A stretch of DNA of 64,000 bases from Enterocloster alcoholdehydrogenati (GCF_013282095.1 NZ_BLTJ01000010.1:62001-126000), one strand, 5' to 3'; counted from the first letter of the stretch, positions 51,436-61,769 are shown. Notes: generated by a model from the letters alone, not told the origin. Made by a program: numbers and translations.

Positions 51436-54400
51436 TTAAACGGCAATCTCCTTTTGCAGAGCAAAGGAATAGATAAAACGGCCTGCTGCCTTTTTTCCTG
51501 TGATCTGACACAGGGCGCGCTCATAGCTGTCGATCTGAACCTGATAGCGCTCTTTTAACAGCTCTGCCCCCTTTTCTCTGTCCTTTCGCAAAATGCGGTC
51601 CGTTTTATAATCGATCAGTATAAGGCCCTCTGCCTCCTCCATGTAGGCATCAATCACGCCCTGAACCAGTACCAGCTCTTTAGACCCCTCATATCCCATC
51701 TTGGCTGCCGGAACACCGATCATAAACTGCTGTTCCTTAAAAAGCCGGCCTTCGGCCTGAGCCAGGGCCATCCGTTCCCCCAGCGGACTTTCCAGAAATC
51801 TCCATATATCTTTAGGATCTACCCATTCATAGGACTCCTGATCCAAATAGCCCTGTTCATGCAGTGAAAGCAATGCCTTTTTTGTATCGGAAAGGCTGTG
51901 GATCTTGTGAAACGGCAGACATTCCAGAGCGCGGTGGTAGGCCGTTCCCCTGCTGGCTCCTCCGGGACGAAACACCGGTTCCGGTTTCTTTTCCTCCGCT
52001 TCCCCTGTATTTTCTTTCGCCTCATCGCCCTCCGGTTCCAGTTCCCTGATCCATCCATCTTCTCCCCGTTCTGTCCCCATGGCGGCTTCGTCACGGCCGA
52101 TCTGACTCTGCTTTTTCAGTTCTGAAACAGACATCATCGTGTACAGTCTTGTATCTGCCTGATAGGGATATTGGTAGGAAAATGCCCGTTCCAGGTTTTC
52201 CTTCATACCGGCGTCATAAGTCTGGTCCAGCTTCAATTCCAGAAGATCTTCCCTGGCCATTTTGCGGCCTATCTGACGGGTCACCTCCCGGCCCACCAAT
52301 TCCTCGATCCTCAGCTGTATCATTTCAAAATGATCCCTGGGCACAGCCGGGGCCGCCATCAGCACCCAGTCCAGATAGGAGCCAGCCCCGGACAGGATAG
52401 TAAATGGGATCTGTCCCCTGTTTAAGGGCACTTCTTTCCATTTCTCCAGTTTGCTTTCCAGAGAGCGGTCGGTGCCGGTCATAATCAGAGCCTCCTTGGC
52501 ACGGGTCATGGCTACATAGAGAACCCGCAGTTCCTCACCCATGGTTTCTAATTCCATCCGCCGCTTTAAGGCCTGTTTTTTTAAGGTCGGAGTTTTGACC
52601 CGAAGCTCCAGATCCAGGCAATCCGAAGCGGCTCCCAGGTCTGCGTCAAGAAGGAGTGATCCGCAGGCGTCCTGGCGGTTGAATTTTTTCCCCATGCCCG
52701 CCAGAAATACCACCGGAAATTCCAGTCCCTTACTCTTATGAATACTCATTATCCGCACCACACTGTTTTCCTCTCCAGCGGCTGCGGCCTCCCCAAAGTC
52801 GGTATCGTATTTCTTTAACCGTTCAATATATCTTACAAAATGAAACAGGCCCTTGTAGCTGGTGTTCTCATAGGCCGCCGCCTTTTCTACCAGCATATCC
52901 AGATTGCCCCGGCGTGTTTCCCCGGCCGGCATAGCGGATACATAATCATAATAGCCGGTGCGTCTGTATACATAGTACAAAAGTTCGTGGATAGGGAGAT
53001 AGCGGGCTTCTGTGCGGAAATCCGCCAACATGGCCTGAAAATATTCCAATTTTTCCCATATAGACCGCGCCTGGGCTTCGGGAATCTCTGCTGCTCCAAC
53101 CAGGAGCTGTTTTTCTGTCTCCTGGCCGTCCACAGCCTGCCCGCTGACCTTTCCCCCCTGGGCTTCCTCCTCCCACAGCTTCCACGCTCCATACACGCCG
53201 CGATCCTGCCCTTTTTTAGCGTTCTTCTTATAAGCCGCCATCATCCAGGCCATCTCATCATCGCTCATGCCCACAATCGGCGAGCGGAGCACCGCAGCCA
53301 GAGGAATGTCCTGCATGGGGTTGTCAATAACGGACAGCAGACTTAACACCGTCTCTACCTCCGTGGTGGAAAAATATCCCGTCCGGGTCTGTGCTCTGGC
53401 CGGGATTCCCTCGTTCATCAGCACGCTGACCATTACCTCAGACCAGCCGGTCATGCTCCGCAGAAGGATCACCATATCCCCCAGCCTGGCCCGGCGGTAG
53501 CTTTCCATCTCCTTATCCCATACAAGAAGTCCCCCTTTCTCATCCGTCAGACGCCGGATCTCCCCTGCGATCATCTTGGCCTCAAGTTCTCTGGCCGTAT
53601 AGTCCATGGCGTCCTCATCCAGCTGTTTCAGGGCCGCAGCCCCCGTATCGGCAAACAACAGACGCGACGGGATCCCTGCCATTCCCTCTGCCGGCGCAAA
53701 GGAGGCTCCCGGATAAAGAGCTGTTTCCTCCGTGTATCGGATCCCGCCCAGATTCTCTGTCATGATCTGATAGAAAATGTCATTGATAAAGTGAAGAACC
53801 GTATCCCTGCTGCGGAAGTTCTGCTGAAGCTCGATCATCTGACGTGGACTTTCCTCCCTTGTATAGGAGGCATATTTTTCCATAAAAAGCTCCGGTCTTG
53901 CCAGACGGAACCGGTAGATGCTCTGCTTCACGTCTCCTACCATAAACACGTTTGGATGGCCGATCCGCTCTCTGGAAATGCTGCCGATCAGCGTTTCCTG
54001 CACCAGATTGCTGTCCTGGTACTCATCCACCAGAATCTCCTCGTACTGGCTGCGCAGTTCCTCTGCTGCCGCAGAAGGCTGTCTGGATATCTCCCATGCT
54101 CCCTTTTTCTGCTGCCCATCCATGTCCCCGTGCTCCTGATGAACCTCTTCCAGCAATACCTCCAGCGCCAGATGCTCCAGATCATTAAAATCCAGCACAT
54201 TTCTCTCCCGCTTTGCCTCCCGGTACGCCTGATCAAAGCGTTCAGCCATATCCAGAAGCACCCGGATCACGGTCTGTGTTCCTGCGATAGCCTGGACGGC
54301 CTCCTCAGGGTTCTGAAACCCATAGCTGTCCCTGCATTTCTCCGCAGCCTTCTTTACACGGGTGCGGCAGCCGCTTACATACTCCTTTTTTTCCGGGTCA

Positions 54401-55278
54401 ATCTCCTTGCTTCTGGCCGCTGCCAGACGGTCAAAGGAAAGCTTGCCCAGCGCCTTATGCATTTCCTGAAAGCGGCCGCTCTCTGCCGCCTTTTTTACCG
54501 CCTCAAGGCGCACAATATCCTGTTCCAGCATAGGCTCGTAGACCCTGGGGCCGTTCTCCTCCCGACACACCTCAAGGGCGTCCCGGATCTGCTCTGCCAG
54601 TTCTCCCATCTGAAGAGCCGCATCCCTTAACAGAAACTCCATCCAGGGGCTTTCATCCAGATTTCCCTCTGCCTCCCGTTCTAACTGCCGCCGGCATCCG
54701 TCTATCCACTCTCCGGGCCAGGGATGACTCTGGGAAAACTGCCAGGCCTGCAGAATCACGTCCTCCATGGCCCTGTCTGATTTTCCCGCCCCGAACTGCT
54801 CTGCAAACTGAAGAAACTCCTCCTTCCCCTCCTGGTAGCATTCCTCCAGCAGTTCCTCCATCACATCGCCCTTAAGCAGGGTCAGCTCCCCCTCGTCACC
54901 GATCCGAAACGCCGGATCAATATCCAGCCTGTTATAATGGTTTCGGATCAGATTCAGGCAGAAGCTGTCAATAGTCATGATCTGGGCCTGAGGGATCAGG
55001 GCCGCCTGAAGCCACAGATGTTCATTCATGGGATCCTCCCGCAGCCTTTTCTCCACCGCCGCACCGATACGCTCCCGCATCTCAGCGGCGGCTGCACTGG
55101 TAAAGGTCATCACCAGAAGCTGGTCAATATTTAAGGGATGCTCCCCTTCGCTGATCATGCAGATGATCCTTTCTACAAGCACCGCCGTCTTTCCGCTGCC
55201 AGCAGCCGCAGAAACCAGGAGACTGCGGTTTCTGCTGTCAATGACCTGCTTCTGTTTCTGGGTCCATTTTACTGCCAT
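51436..55278 (-). CDS. addA: AddA helicase-nuclease subunit (RecBCD-type)
   Basis: 1280 aa from the ATG at 55278, which has GAAGGAGGGAGAAA; the first ATG at 55296 lies within addB without a site. UvrD-like SF1 helicase: Walker A AAAGSGKTAVL (about 24-34), a DEYQDSN motif II (about 425-431), QQNFRSRD, MSIHKSKGLEFPVVFLAGMG and the VAMTRAKEALI motif VI. C-terminal RecB-type nuclease with GVIDAYMEE and ILIDYKTD (about 1219) supplying the metal-binding Asp and Lys. With AddB it resects double-strand breaks and responds to a Chi-like site. Its first 41 bases overlap the end of addB. Confidence 0.97.
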   Translation of the reverse strand: MAVKWTQKQKQVIDSRNRSLLVSAAAGSGKTAVLVERIICMISEGEHPLNIDQLLVMTFTSAAAAEMRERIGAAVEKRLREDPMNEHLWLQAALIPQAQIMTIDSFCLNLIRNHYNRLDIDPAFRIGDEGELTLLKGDVMEELLEECYQEGKEEFLQFAEQFGAGKSDRAMEDVILQAWQFSQSHPWPGEWIDGCRRQLEREAEGNLDESPWMEFLLRDAALQMGELAEQIRDALEVCREENGPRVYEPMLEQDIVRLEAVKKAAESGRFQEMHKALGKLSFDRLAAARSKEIDPEKKEYVSGCRTRVKKAAEKCRDSYGFQNPEEAVQAIAGTQTVIRVLLDMAERFDQAYREAKRERNVLDFNDLEHLALEVLLEEVHQEHGDMDGQQKKGAWEISRQPSAAAEELRSQYEEILVDEYQDSNLVQETLIGSISRERIGHPNVFMVGDVKQSIYRFRLARPELFMEKYASYTREESPRQMIELQQNFRSRDTVLHFINDIFYQIMTENLGGIRYTEETALYPGASFAPAEGMAGIPSRLLFADTGAAALKQLDEDAMDYTARELEAKMIAGEIRRLTDEKGGLLVWDKEMESYRRARLGDMVILLRSMTGWSEVMVSVLMNEGIPARAQTRTGYFSTTEVETVLSLLSVIDNPMQDIPLAAVLRSPIVGMSDDEMAWMMAAYKKNAKKGQDRGVYGAWKLWEEEAQGGKVSGQAVDGQETEKQLLVGAAEIPEAQARSIWEKLEYFQAMLADFRTEARYLPIHELLYYVYRRTGYYDYVSAMPAGETRRGNLDMLVEKAAAYENTSYKGLFHFVRYIERLKKYDTDFGEAAAAGEENSVVRIMSIHKSKGLEFPVVFLAGMGKKFNRQDACGSLLLDADLGAASDCLDLELRVKTPTLKKQALKRRMELETMGEELRVLYVAMTRAKEALIMTGTDRSLESKLEKWKEVPLNRGQIPFTILSGAGSYLDWVLMAAPAVPRDHFEMIQLRIEELVGREVTRQIGRKMAREDLLELKLDQTYDAGMKENLERAFSYQYPYQADTRLYTMMSVSELKKQSQIGRDEAAMGTERGEDGWIRELEPEGDEAKENTGEAEEKKPEPVFRPGGASRGTAYHRALECLPFHKIHSLSDTKKALLSLHEQGYLDQESYEWVDPKDIWRFLESPLGERMALAQAEGRLFKEQQFMIGVPAAKMGYEGSKELVLVQGVIDAYMEEAEGLILIDYKTDRILRKDREKGAELLKERYQVQIDSYERALCQITGKKAAGRFIYSFALQKEIAV

Positions 55279-58200
55279 TTTCTCCCTCCTTCTCAATCTC
55301 CTGCCAGATTTCCTCTGCCTTCATGGACTTCAGCCGTCTGAAGCCGTATCCTGCCGTCTTGGTATCAAAGCCGCAGACTGCATGATAAGGACAGTAATCA
55401 CAGGCTGTCCGGTTCCCCTGCTTATAAGGCCGCAGCCCCGTCTCTCCCTCCAGGATCTGCCGTCCTGAGGTTTTAAGTTTCCTTCCCACAAAGGCGCGAA
55501 GCTCCTCAAACTGTCTGGCTCCCGCTACGCTGGAGCGGGTTTCCTGAACATAGCCGTCCTTCATAGCCACCGGGATCACATCCGATTCCTTCTCGATCTC
55601 CCGGTCCAGATGGCGGATAACGTCAAGTTCACTGTTTACCAGGCCGTTCATGCGAAGCTGGCGCAGAATCTGATGCTCGATGTCCTCTTTTGTCATTTCA
55701 CCGTCTTTTTCTGCCACCGGATCCTTGATATTATAGTAGAATATTCCCGCAGGCACCGCCTGCTTTCCGGGATTTTTCCGCTCCTCCATCTCCAGGGCCG
55801 CATCCATATAGACCACCAGCTGAAGCTGCAGACCGTAGTAAAGGGCCGCCAGATCAAAGGAGGTATTTCCTGATTTATAATCAATGATCTTTACAAAAAT
55901 ATGCTCCTCGTCCTCGCACAGATCCAGACGGTCGATCCGCCCCTTTAGCTGCAGCTCCTCATCCTCCGACAGGCGGATCCGCATGGCCCGCAGATCATCG
56001 ATAGCTGAAAATGACACTTCAAAACCAGCAGGTACAAAATCGCCTTTTTTCACCTGCTCTGCCAGCGCCCAGATCGTCCGGTCCGTGATCCGCTCCACCC
56101 TCTGAGCCAGATAGGCATTGCGGGCTGAGCTGGCCATGATTGTGTTGCCGTACTGCTCCGTCACCTGCGCCACACATTCCTTTACCAGGGCTTTTCTCTG
56201 GGCCTCAGTGATCCGGCTCCAGTCCAGTTTCTGATCCCGGATGAACCGGAAACACAAATCGATGGACTGATGGAACAGATTTCCCATATCCACTGCCTCC
56301 AGCCGATATTCCTGTCGCTCCATCAGTTCCAGGCCATATTTAAGGAAATGGGCGTATGCGCAGGAGGCAAACTGCTCCAGACGTGTTACGCTGCCCTGCA
56401 GGGTCTGGCCGTAGAGCGCCCTGGCCGCAGCCCTCCCGATGCCTCTGTCCTCATAGGTAAAAAACGCTGCGTCTACCAGCTGCTTCACCTGTTTCTGGTA
56501 CGCCTCTTCACTGTAAAAACGACGGTACAGTTCTAAAAATGCCTGTTCCCTGTGGGAACTGGCCGCCGCCTCTCTCAGCCCCCCAATCAGCATTTCCCTT
56601 CCGTCCCAGGGGGTGAGAATGGGACGCCCCTCTGCAAAGCAGCTTTCTTGCGAAAGCCCCTGAAACAGCTTTTTCACCTCGCCGATCAGGCTGGACGGCC
56701 GTGCGCTCTTTCCGTCTTTTGAAGCAGCGGCCCAGGTAAGAACCAGCTGGCGGGAAGGCTTTGACAGCATAAGGTAAAGGTAAAATTTCTGGATACAGCC
56801 ATCCTCTCTTGCCGTTGGAGCCAACTCCATGTGAAAGGTGCGAAACACCTCGCGGTCACCGTCCGTCAAAAGGCTGCCTCCCGATTTTCTCTGGGGTACA
56901 AGCCCCTCGTTCAGCCCCGCAAAAAACAGCACCTTCACCGATTCCAGACGGCTTCGCGTAAGGTCGCCGATGATGACCTGATCCGCCGTAGCCGGAATCA
57001 CGCCCACCCGGATTTCCTCAAAACCAGCTTCCAGAATCTGAATATAATTCTTCCTGTCTGCCTTTTCATCTCCCAAAAGACCTTCCAGGCGGAAAAAAAG
57101 TTCCTCCACCCGCTCATAGACCTGACCGTACTCCTTTGCCAGGTTCTCATCCCCCGGACGATGACGTCCGGCAAAAAAGTCTGAGTATTCCTCCAGCTTT
57201 TCCTTTAATTCCATTTTTTCCAGAAAACGGCGCAGAGCCGCCGTCACAGAAGAAATAGTGGCCTCTTCCTTCTGAAACGCTTCCCGCAGCTCCTTTAGCG
57301 GCTCCAAAATCCACTGACGGTAAGCGTTCAATTCCTCCAGATTGATCCGTTCTCCACCCCGATAGGGCTTATCCCAGGTCTGCTCCCACTGTTTCCATCC
57401 CCGGATGCCCAAAGCTCTTACATAATTTTCCAGACGATCCGTTAAAACAGGAATCTTTTCCCGTACCCATTGCTCTTCCTTGTCGGCTGCAGCGTTCTTC
57501 CCTGAAAGGGCCTCCCTTTCCCCCCGGTCATACACCAGCCCCGTTTTCAAATACCGGAACACGCTCTCATAGGAACAGTCCTTCACAGTCTCTAAGGCCG
57601 CCCGTATTAACTCCACCAGAGGATTTTCCAGAATGCTCTTCTTCTGATCCATAAAATACGGGATTCCCGCCTCGTCAAAAGGATGGGACAGTTCCCGTCC
57701 ATAGGACGCCGGATCCCCGGTAATCACCGCCATATCCCGGTAACGCAACCCTTTTTCCCGTACCAGGCGGCTTATGCAGGTACAGATATAGGCCGCCTCC
57801 TCTGCCGCTGTCTTTCCCTGACAAATTTGTATATCCGACGTTTCGTTGGTCCATACCTTCCCTGTATACCGGTAGAGGTTTCGTTCCAGAAAGTCCAGGC
57901 TTTCGCTGTCCTTAAACCGCCAGCCGGGACGGCGGTCACAGCGCACCTCCCTTTTCACCTCCACATGGCGGCGGTCTGCCAGCTCCTTTAACCGGCACAC
58001 CGTATGGCGTCCCATATAAAAAAGATGCTGAATGCTGCATTCCTTATAGGGATTCTCCCGCAGATCCACTGTCACCGTGCACACCACATCTCTGGCATGG
58101 AGCATAAATAATTCCGCCAGCCGGTACTGTACGGGCGTAAAGCCCGTATAACCGTCCAGATAGATGACGCTGTCTGCCAGTTTTTCCCATCGAGGCAGTT

Positions 58201-58756
58201 CCCTGCACAGGATATCCAGGATCTCCTCTGACGTAATGTAATGATCCTCAATATACTCCTTAAACCCCCGGTAGATCACCTGAAGATCCTTAAGTTTCTC
58301 TTTCAGAAGAGGATGATCCGTCTCCTCCTCCACCCGATTCAGCTCCTCCGGCCCGACGCCATACTGGCTAAGTTCAGAGATCTGGGATTTCAGCTGGCTG
58401 ATAAAGCCCGGCTGCTCCAGATGCCCGCCGTACAGGCCCAGCTCCTTCTTAAGCCTCCCGGCCACCTTGCGCAGCACCATGGATTTTCCCATATCGTCCA
58501 GCACTGCCGGAACCCGAACCCCCAGATCCTCAAAAACACGGTAGGCCAGACGCTTAAAGCTCAGAACGTCCATGTTCATAAGGCCGTGTCTGGGATGGAG
58601 ATGCACCAGCTCCTTCTGGGTCTGCATGGTATACTGCTCCGGGACAATAAACAAAAAGGAGCGTTCCGGCTGCTTTAGGGACTGCTGGATAGCGGTCTCG
58701 TAAAGATACCTGGTTTTTCCGGAGCCAGCGCCTCCCATAACAAACTGCAATGACAT
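55238..58756 (-). CDS. addB: AddB helicase-like/nuclease subunit
   Basis: 1172 aa. N-terminal Walker A GGAGSGKTRYLYE (about 7-19), a UvrD-like but inactive helicase body, and a C-terminal RecB-type nuclease with RIDRLDLCEDEEHIFVKII and DYKSGN. The four Cys of its Fe-S staple are seen as one in FASCAYAHFLKYG (about 795) and three in CDYCPYHAVC (about 1115). AGGAGGATAAAAT precedes the ATG. Length and residues are intact. First gene of addBA; divergent from a small FMN-binding-like gene with only 55 bp between. Confidence 0.97.
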   Translation of the reverse strand: MSLQFVMGGAGSGKTRYLYETAIQQSLKQPERSFLFIVPEQYTMQTQKELVHLHPRHGLMNMDVLSFKRLAYRVFEDLGVRVPAVLDDMGKSMVLRKVAGRLKKELGLYGGHLEQPGFISQLKSQISELSQYGVGPEELNRVEEETDHPLLKEKLKDLQVIYRGFKEYIEDHYITSEEILDILCRELPRWEKLADSVIYLDGYTGFTPVQYRLAELFMLHARDVVCTVTVDLRENPYKECSIQHLFYMGRHTVCRLKELADRRHVEVKREVRCDRRPGWRFKDSESLDFLERNLYRYTGKVWTNETSDIQICQGKTAAEEAAYICTCISRLVREKGLRYRDMAVITGDPASYGRELSHPFDEAGIPYFMDQKKSILENPLVELIRAALETVKDCSYESVFRYLKTGLVYDRGEREALSGKNAAADKEEQWVREKIPVLTDRLENYVRALGIRGWKQWEQTWDKPYRGGERINLEELNAYRQWILEPLKELREAFQKEEATISSVTAALRRFLEKMELKEKLEEYSDFFAGRHRPGDENLAKEYGQVYERVEELFFRLEGLLGDEKADRKNYIQILEAGFEEIRVGVIPATADQVIIGDLTRSRLESVKVLFFAGLNEGLVPQRKSGGSLLTDGDREVFRTFHMELAPTAREDGCIQKFYLYLMLSKPSRQLVLTWAAASKDGKSARPSSLIGEVKKLFQGLSQESCFAEGRPILTPWDGREMLIGGLREAAASSHREQAFLELYRRFYSEEAYQKQVKQLVDAAFFTYEDRGIGRAAARALYGQTLQGSVTRLEQFASCAYAHFLKYGLELMERQEYRLEAVDMGNLFHQSIDLCFRFIRDQKLDWSRITEAQRKALVKECVAQVTEQYGNTIMASSARNAYLAQRVERITDRTIWALAEQVKKGDFVPAGFEVSFSAIDDLRAMRIRLSEDEELQLKGRIDRLDLCEDEEHIFVKIIDYKSGNTSFDLAALYYGLQLQLVVYMDAALEMEERKNPGKQAVPAGIFYYNIKDPVAEKDGEMTKEDIEHQILRQLRMNGLVNSELDVIRHLDREIEKESDVIPVAMKDGYVQETRSSVAGARQFEELRAFVGRKLKTSGRQILEGETGLRPYKQGNRTACDYCPYHAVCGFDTKTAGYGFRRLKSMKAEEIWQEIEKEGENGSKMDPETEAGH

Positions 58757-58811
58757 ATTTTATCCTCCTGTCTCATATGCTGTAACAAATTCCCTCAGAG
58801 GTCCTGACACT

Positions 58812-59252
58812 ATGAGTTCCAAAACCAAAATCGTGGTGCTGCGGATGAAAGAGATCATCTACACAGCGATCTTTGCCGGACTGGCCATCCTCCTGATTGC
58901 CCTCTGCTTCATCATGTTCCGCCATGGAAATGACAATGGCTCTGAAAAAGAAGAAACCAGGCAGACCGCCTATGTCCCCGGCATCTACAGCGCCTCCCTT
59001 TCCCTGGGCAGCGAACAGGTCAATGTGGAAGTAACCGTAGACGCAGACCAGATCCGGGCCGTGGCGCTGGTTCCGCTAAGCGAGGCTGTAGCTACCATGT
59101 ATCCCCTGATGCAGCCCACGATGGAGGGCCTGGCAGAGCAGATCGTAAACACACAGTCTACTGAAAATCTTACATACCCGGATTCCTCCCGCTATACCTC
59201 CATGGCCCTTTTAAAGGCAGTGGATACCGCCCTGGAAAAAGCCCGGCAATAA
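58812..59252 (+). CDS. Membrane-anchored FMN-binding-like small protein
   Basis: 146 aa. One N-terminal helix (about 14-36), then an extracytoplasmic domain of about 95 residues: PGIYSASLSLGSEQVNVEVTVDADQI, MEGLAEQIVNTQST and YTSMALLKAVDTALEKA. This fits the FMN_bind pattern, whose C-terminus normally has SGATYTS with the Thr that ApbE flavinylates. Here that site reads PDSSRYTS, so covalent FMN is unlikely. It diverges from addB and ends at a bidirectional terminator. Function unknown; the family link is moderate. Confidence 0.65.
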   Translation: MSSKTKIVVLRMKEIIYTAIFAGLAILLIALCFIMFRHGNDNGSEKEETRQTAYVPGIYSASLSLGSEQVNVEVTVDADQIRAVALVPLSEAVATMYPLMQPTMEGLAEQIVNTQSTENLTYPDSSRYTSMALLKAVDTALEKARQ

Positions 59253-59260
59253 CAGGCATA

Positions 59261-59304
59261 AAAATTCCCCTGCGCCGCAAGCTTTAAACCGACTGCGCAG
59301 GGGA
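59261..59304. terminator. Bidirectional terminator between the FMN-binding-like gene and nrdD
   Basis: TCCCCTGCGC / GCGCAGGGGA 10-bp stem (59266-59275 and 59295-59304). T-rich on both sides: GATATTTCC on plus, AATTTTTATG on minus. Confidence 0.82.
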
Positions 59305-59320
59305 TATTTCCATTTTATAC

Positions 59321-61711
59321 TTACGCCTTCACTCCTTCGACAAATTTGCGGATATTCGAGGCATTTGCAAACTTCTGCACCACTTTGTCCCTCACCAGCA
59401 CCAGAGTAGGTGCCTGCATGACCCCGAATTGTCTGGCCAGCTCCGGATGCTCCTGCGCATCAACGATCTGATAGTCCACATCCTTCAGGCATTCTCTGGC
59501 GATCCGGCAGTTTGGGCAGGTTCTGGTAGTAAACAGATACATCTGCGTTTTCTTCCTCACTCCCTCTGCCGTTTCCGGCGGTTTTCCTTCCATGTCCTGC
59601 ACCTCAGGCAGGATCCGTGCCCTGTCTTTGCTGCGATCAAACCGGCCGGTGTCATAAGTCACGCGGTCTTTGTATTCCTGAAGCTTGCCCTCATTCCAGT
59701 TCTGCACCGGTCTGTAATATCCCGTGATTCGGCTGTAGACCTCCGCCTTCTCCCGGCAGATGGGGCAGGTAAAATGCTCTCCTGCCAGATACCCGTGGCT
59801 TTTGCAGATGGAATAGGTAGGCGACAGCGTATAATAAGGCAGGCGGTAATTCTCAGCAATGGCGCGCACCAGACTGGCCGCAGCCTTCCAGTCCGGCAGC
59901 TTCTCACCTAAAAATGCGTGAAATACCGTTCCCGAGGTATACCGGGTCTGTAACTCGTCCTGAATATCCAGAGCATCAAAAATGTCCTCTGTATATCCCA
60001 CCGGCAGATGGGAGCTGTTGGTATAATAAGGGGTCTCTCCCTTCTTTCCCGCTGTGATAATGTCAGGATACTGCTCCTTATCATGCTTGGCCAGCCGGTA
60101 GGCTGTGGACTCCGCAGGCGTGGCCTCCAGGTTATAAAGATCGCCGTACTGCTCCTGATAATCAGACAGGCGCTCTCTCATATGATCCAGCACCTCCTTC
60201 GTAAACTGCTGACATTCCGGCTGTGTCATATCCCTGCCGATCCATGACGCGTTCAGCCCCGCCTCGTTCATACCGATCAGCCCAATGGTGGAAAAATGAT
60301 TTTCAAATGTGCCAAGATACCTCTTTGTATAGGGGTAAAGCCCCCGCTCCAAAAGCTTTGTGATCACTTCCCTCTTGGTCCTTAAGGATCTTGCGCTGAT
60401 ATCCATCATATGGTCCAGACGCCGGTAAAAGTCCGTCTCGTCCTTTGCCAGATAAGCGATCCTGGGAAGGTTGACGGTGACTACGCCCACAGAACCGGTG
60501 CTCTCGCCAGAGCCGAAGAAACCGCCCGTTTTGCGGCGCAGCTCCCGCAGATCCAGCCGCAGCCGGCAGCACATACTCCTGACGTCGCCGGGTTCCATAT
60601 CGCTGTTGATATAATTAGAAAAATAAGGCGTTCCATACTTGGAAGTCATCTCAAACAAAAGGCGGTTATTCTCTGTATCGGACCAGTCAAAATCCTTTGT
60701 AATCGAATAGGTGGGAATGGGATACTGAAATCCCCGACCGTTGGCATCCCCCTCGATCATGGTTTCAATAAAGGCCCGGTTGATCATATCCATCTCAGCC
60801 TTACAGTCCTTATATTTAAAGTCCATCTCCCGGCCGCCTACAATGGCATTCATCTGCGCCATGTCGTCCGGCACCGTCCAGTCAAGGGTAACGTTGGAAA
60901 ATGGTGCCTGCGTCCCCCAGCGGCTTGGCGTATTTACCCCGTAGATAAAGGTTTCAATGCACTTTTTCACCTCCGGATAGGTCAGCCGGTCTGTCTTTAC
61001 AAAGGGCGCAAGATATGTATCAAAGGAAGAAAAGGCCTGGGCGCCTGCCCATTCGTTCTGCATAATGCCGAGGAAATTCACCATCTGGCTGCACAGCACT
61101 GATAAATGTCTGGCTGGCCCTGATGTGATCTTTCCCGTAATCCCGCCCAGCCCCTCCATCAAAAGCTGTTTTAAGGACCAGCCCGCACAGTAGCCTGTCA
61201 GCATGGAGAGGTCATGGATATGGATGTCCGCATTCCGGTGAGCCGCCGCCGTCTCAGGATCGTAAATCTCACTTAGCCAGTAATTAGCTGTCACAGCCCC
61301 GGAATTGCTTAAAATCAATCCGCCCACCGAATATGTCACCGTAGAATTTTCCCTGACCCTCCAGTCCTCTGCCTTCACATAGCTGTTTACAACGTCCTTA
61401 TAGTTCAATATGGTGCTGTTCATGTTGCGGATCTTCTCACGCTGCTTCCGGTAAAGGATATAGGCCTTTGCCACCTCCGTATATCCGGTCTGCTCCAGCA
61501 CGTGCTCCACGCTGTCCTGTATCTCCTCCACGGAAATGCTCCCGCCCTGCATCTTAGGCTGGAAATCAGCCGTCACACGCAGGGAAAGCAGCTCCAGTAT
61601 CTCGTCGTTGTACTCTTTCCCCGTAGCCTTAAACGCTTTCTTGATGGCCTCTGTTATCTTCTTTAAACAAAATTCCGCGGCCTCCCCATCCCTTTTTACT
61701 ACCTGGATCAT
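59321..61711 (-). CDS. nrdD: Anaerobic ribonucleoside-triphosphate reductase with fused glutaredoxin-like domain
   Basis: 796 aa, longer than usual. An ATP cone (about 1-95) starts MIQVVKRDGEAAEF. The class III core follows with MCCRLRLDL (active-site Cys loop) and HIHDLSMLTGYCAGWSL. A zinc site CKSHGYLAGEHFTCPIC and a C-terminal ITGYY holding the glycyl radical (about 655) come next. After a linker, residues about 720-796 form a thioredoxin/glutaredoxin-like domain, MYLFTTRTCPNCRIA, with redox CPNC. This is likely an NrdH-like reductant fused to the enzyme. The NrdG activase is not beside it. ATG has GAAAGGAGTTTTAAGGT. It follows hflX by 58 bp. Confidence 0.93.
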   Translation of the reverse strand: MIQVVKRDGEAAEFCLKKITEAIKKAFKATGKEYNDEILELLSLRVTADFQPKMQGGSISVEEIQDSVEHVLEQTGYTEVAKAYILYRKQREKIRNMNSTILNYKDVVNSYVKAEDWRVRENSTVTYSVGGLILSNSGAVTANYWLSEIYDPETAAAHRNADIHIHDLSMLTGYCAGWSLKQLLMEGLGGITGKITSGPARHLSVLCSQMVNFLGIMQNEWAGAQAFSSFDTYLAPFVKTDRLTYPEVKKCIETFIYGVNTPSRWGTQAPFSNVTLDWTVPDDMAQMNAIVGGREMDFKYKDCKAEMDMINRAFIETMIEGDANGRGFQYPIPTYSITKDFDWSDTENNRLLFEMTSKYGTPYFSNYINSDMEPGDVRSMCCRLRLDLRELRRKTGGFFGSGESTGSVGVVTVNLPRIAYLAKDETDFYRRLDHMMDISARSLRTKREVITKLLERGLYPYTKRYLGTFENHFSTIGLIGMNEAGLNASWIGRDMTQPECQQFTKEVLDHMRERLSDYQEQYGDLYNLEATPAESTAYRLAKHDKEQYPDIITAGKKGETPYYTNSSHLPVGYTEDIFDALDIQDELQTRYTSGTVFHAFLGEKLPDWKAAASLVRAIAENYRLPYYTLSPTYSICKSHGYLAGEHFTCPICREKAEVYSRITGYYRPVQNWNEGKLQEYKDRVTYDTGRFDRSKDRARILPEVQDMEGKPPETAEGVRKKTQMYLFTTRTCPNCRIARECLKDVDYQIVDAQEHPELARQFGVMQAPTLVLVRDKVVQKFANASNIRKFVEGVKA

Positions 61712-61769
61712 ACCTTAAAACTCCTTTCAACCTTCCAGACATTTCCTGCTTTTACCCTCCGGGCCTGAT

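Noticed and set aside
53791-54630. Open frame of 279 codons on the plus strand opposite addA
   Set aside because: Antisense shadow of the AddA helicase region, with Leu/His-rich low-information protein.
60410-61102. Plus-strand frame of 230 codons opposite nrdD
   Set aside because: Shadow frame; the nrdD motifs on the other strand are unambiguous.
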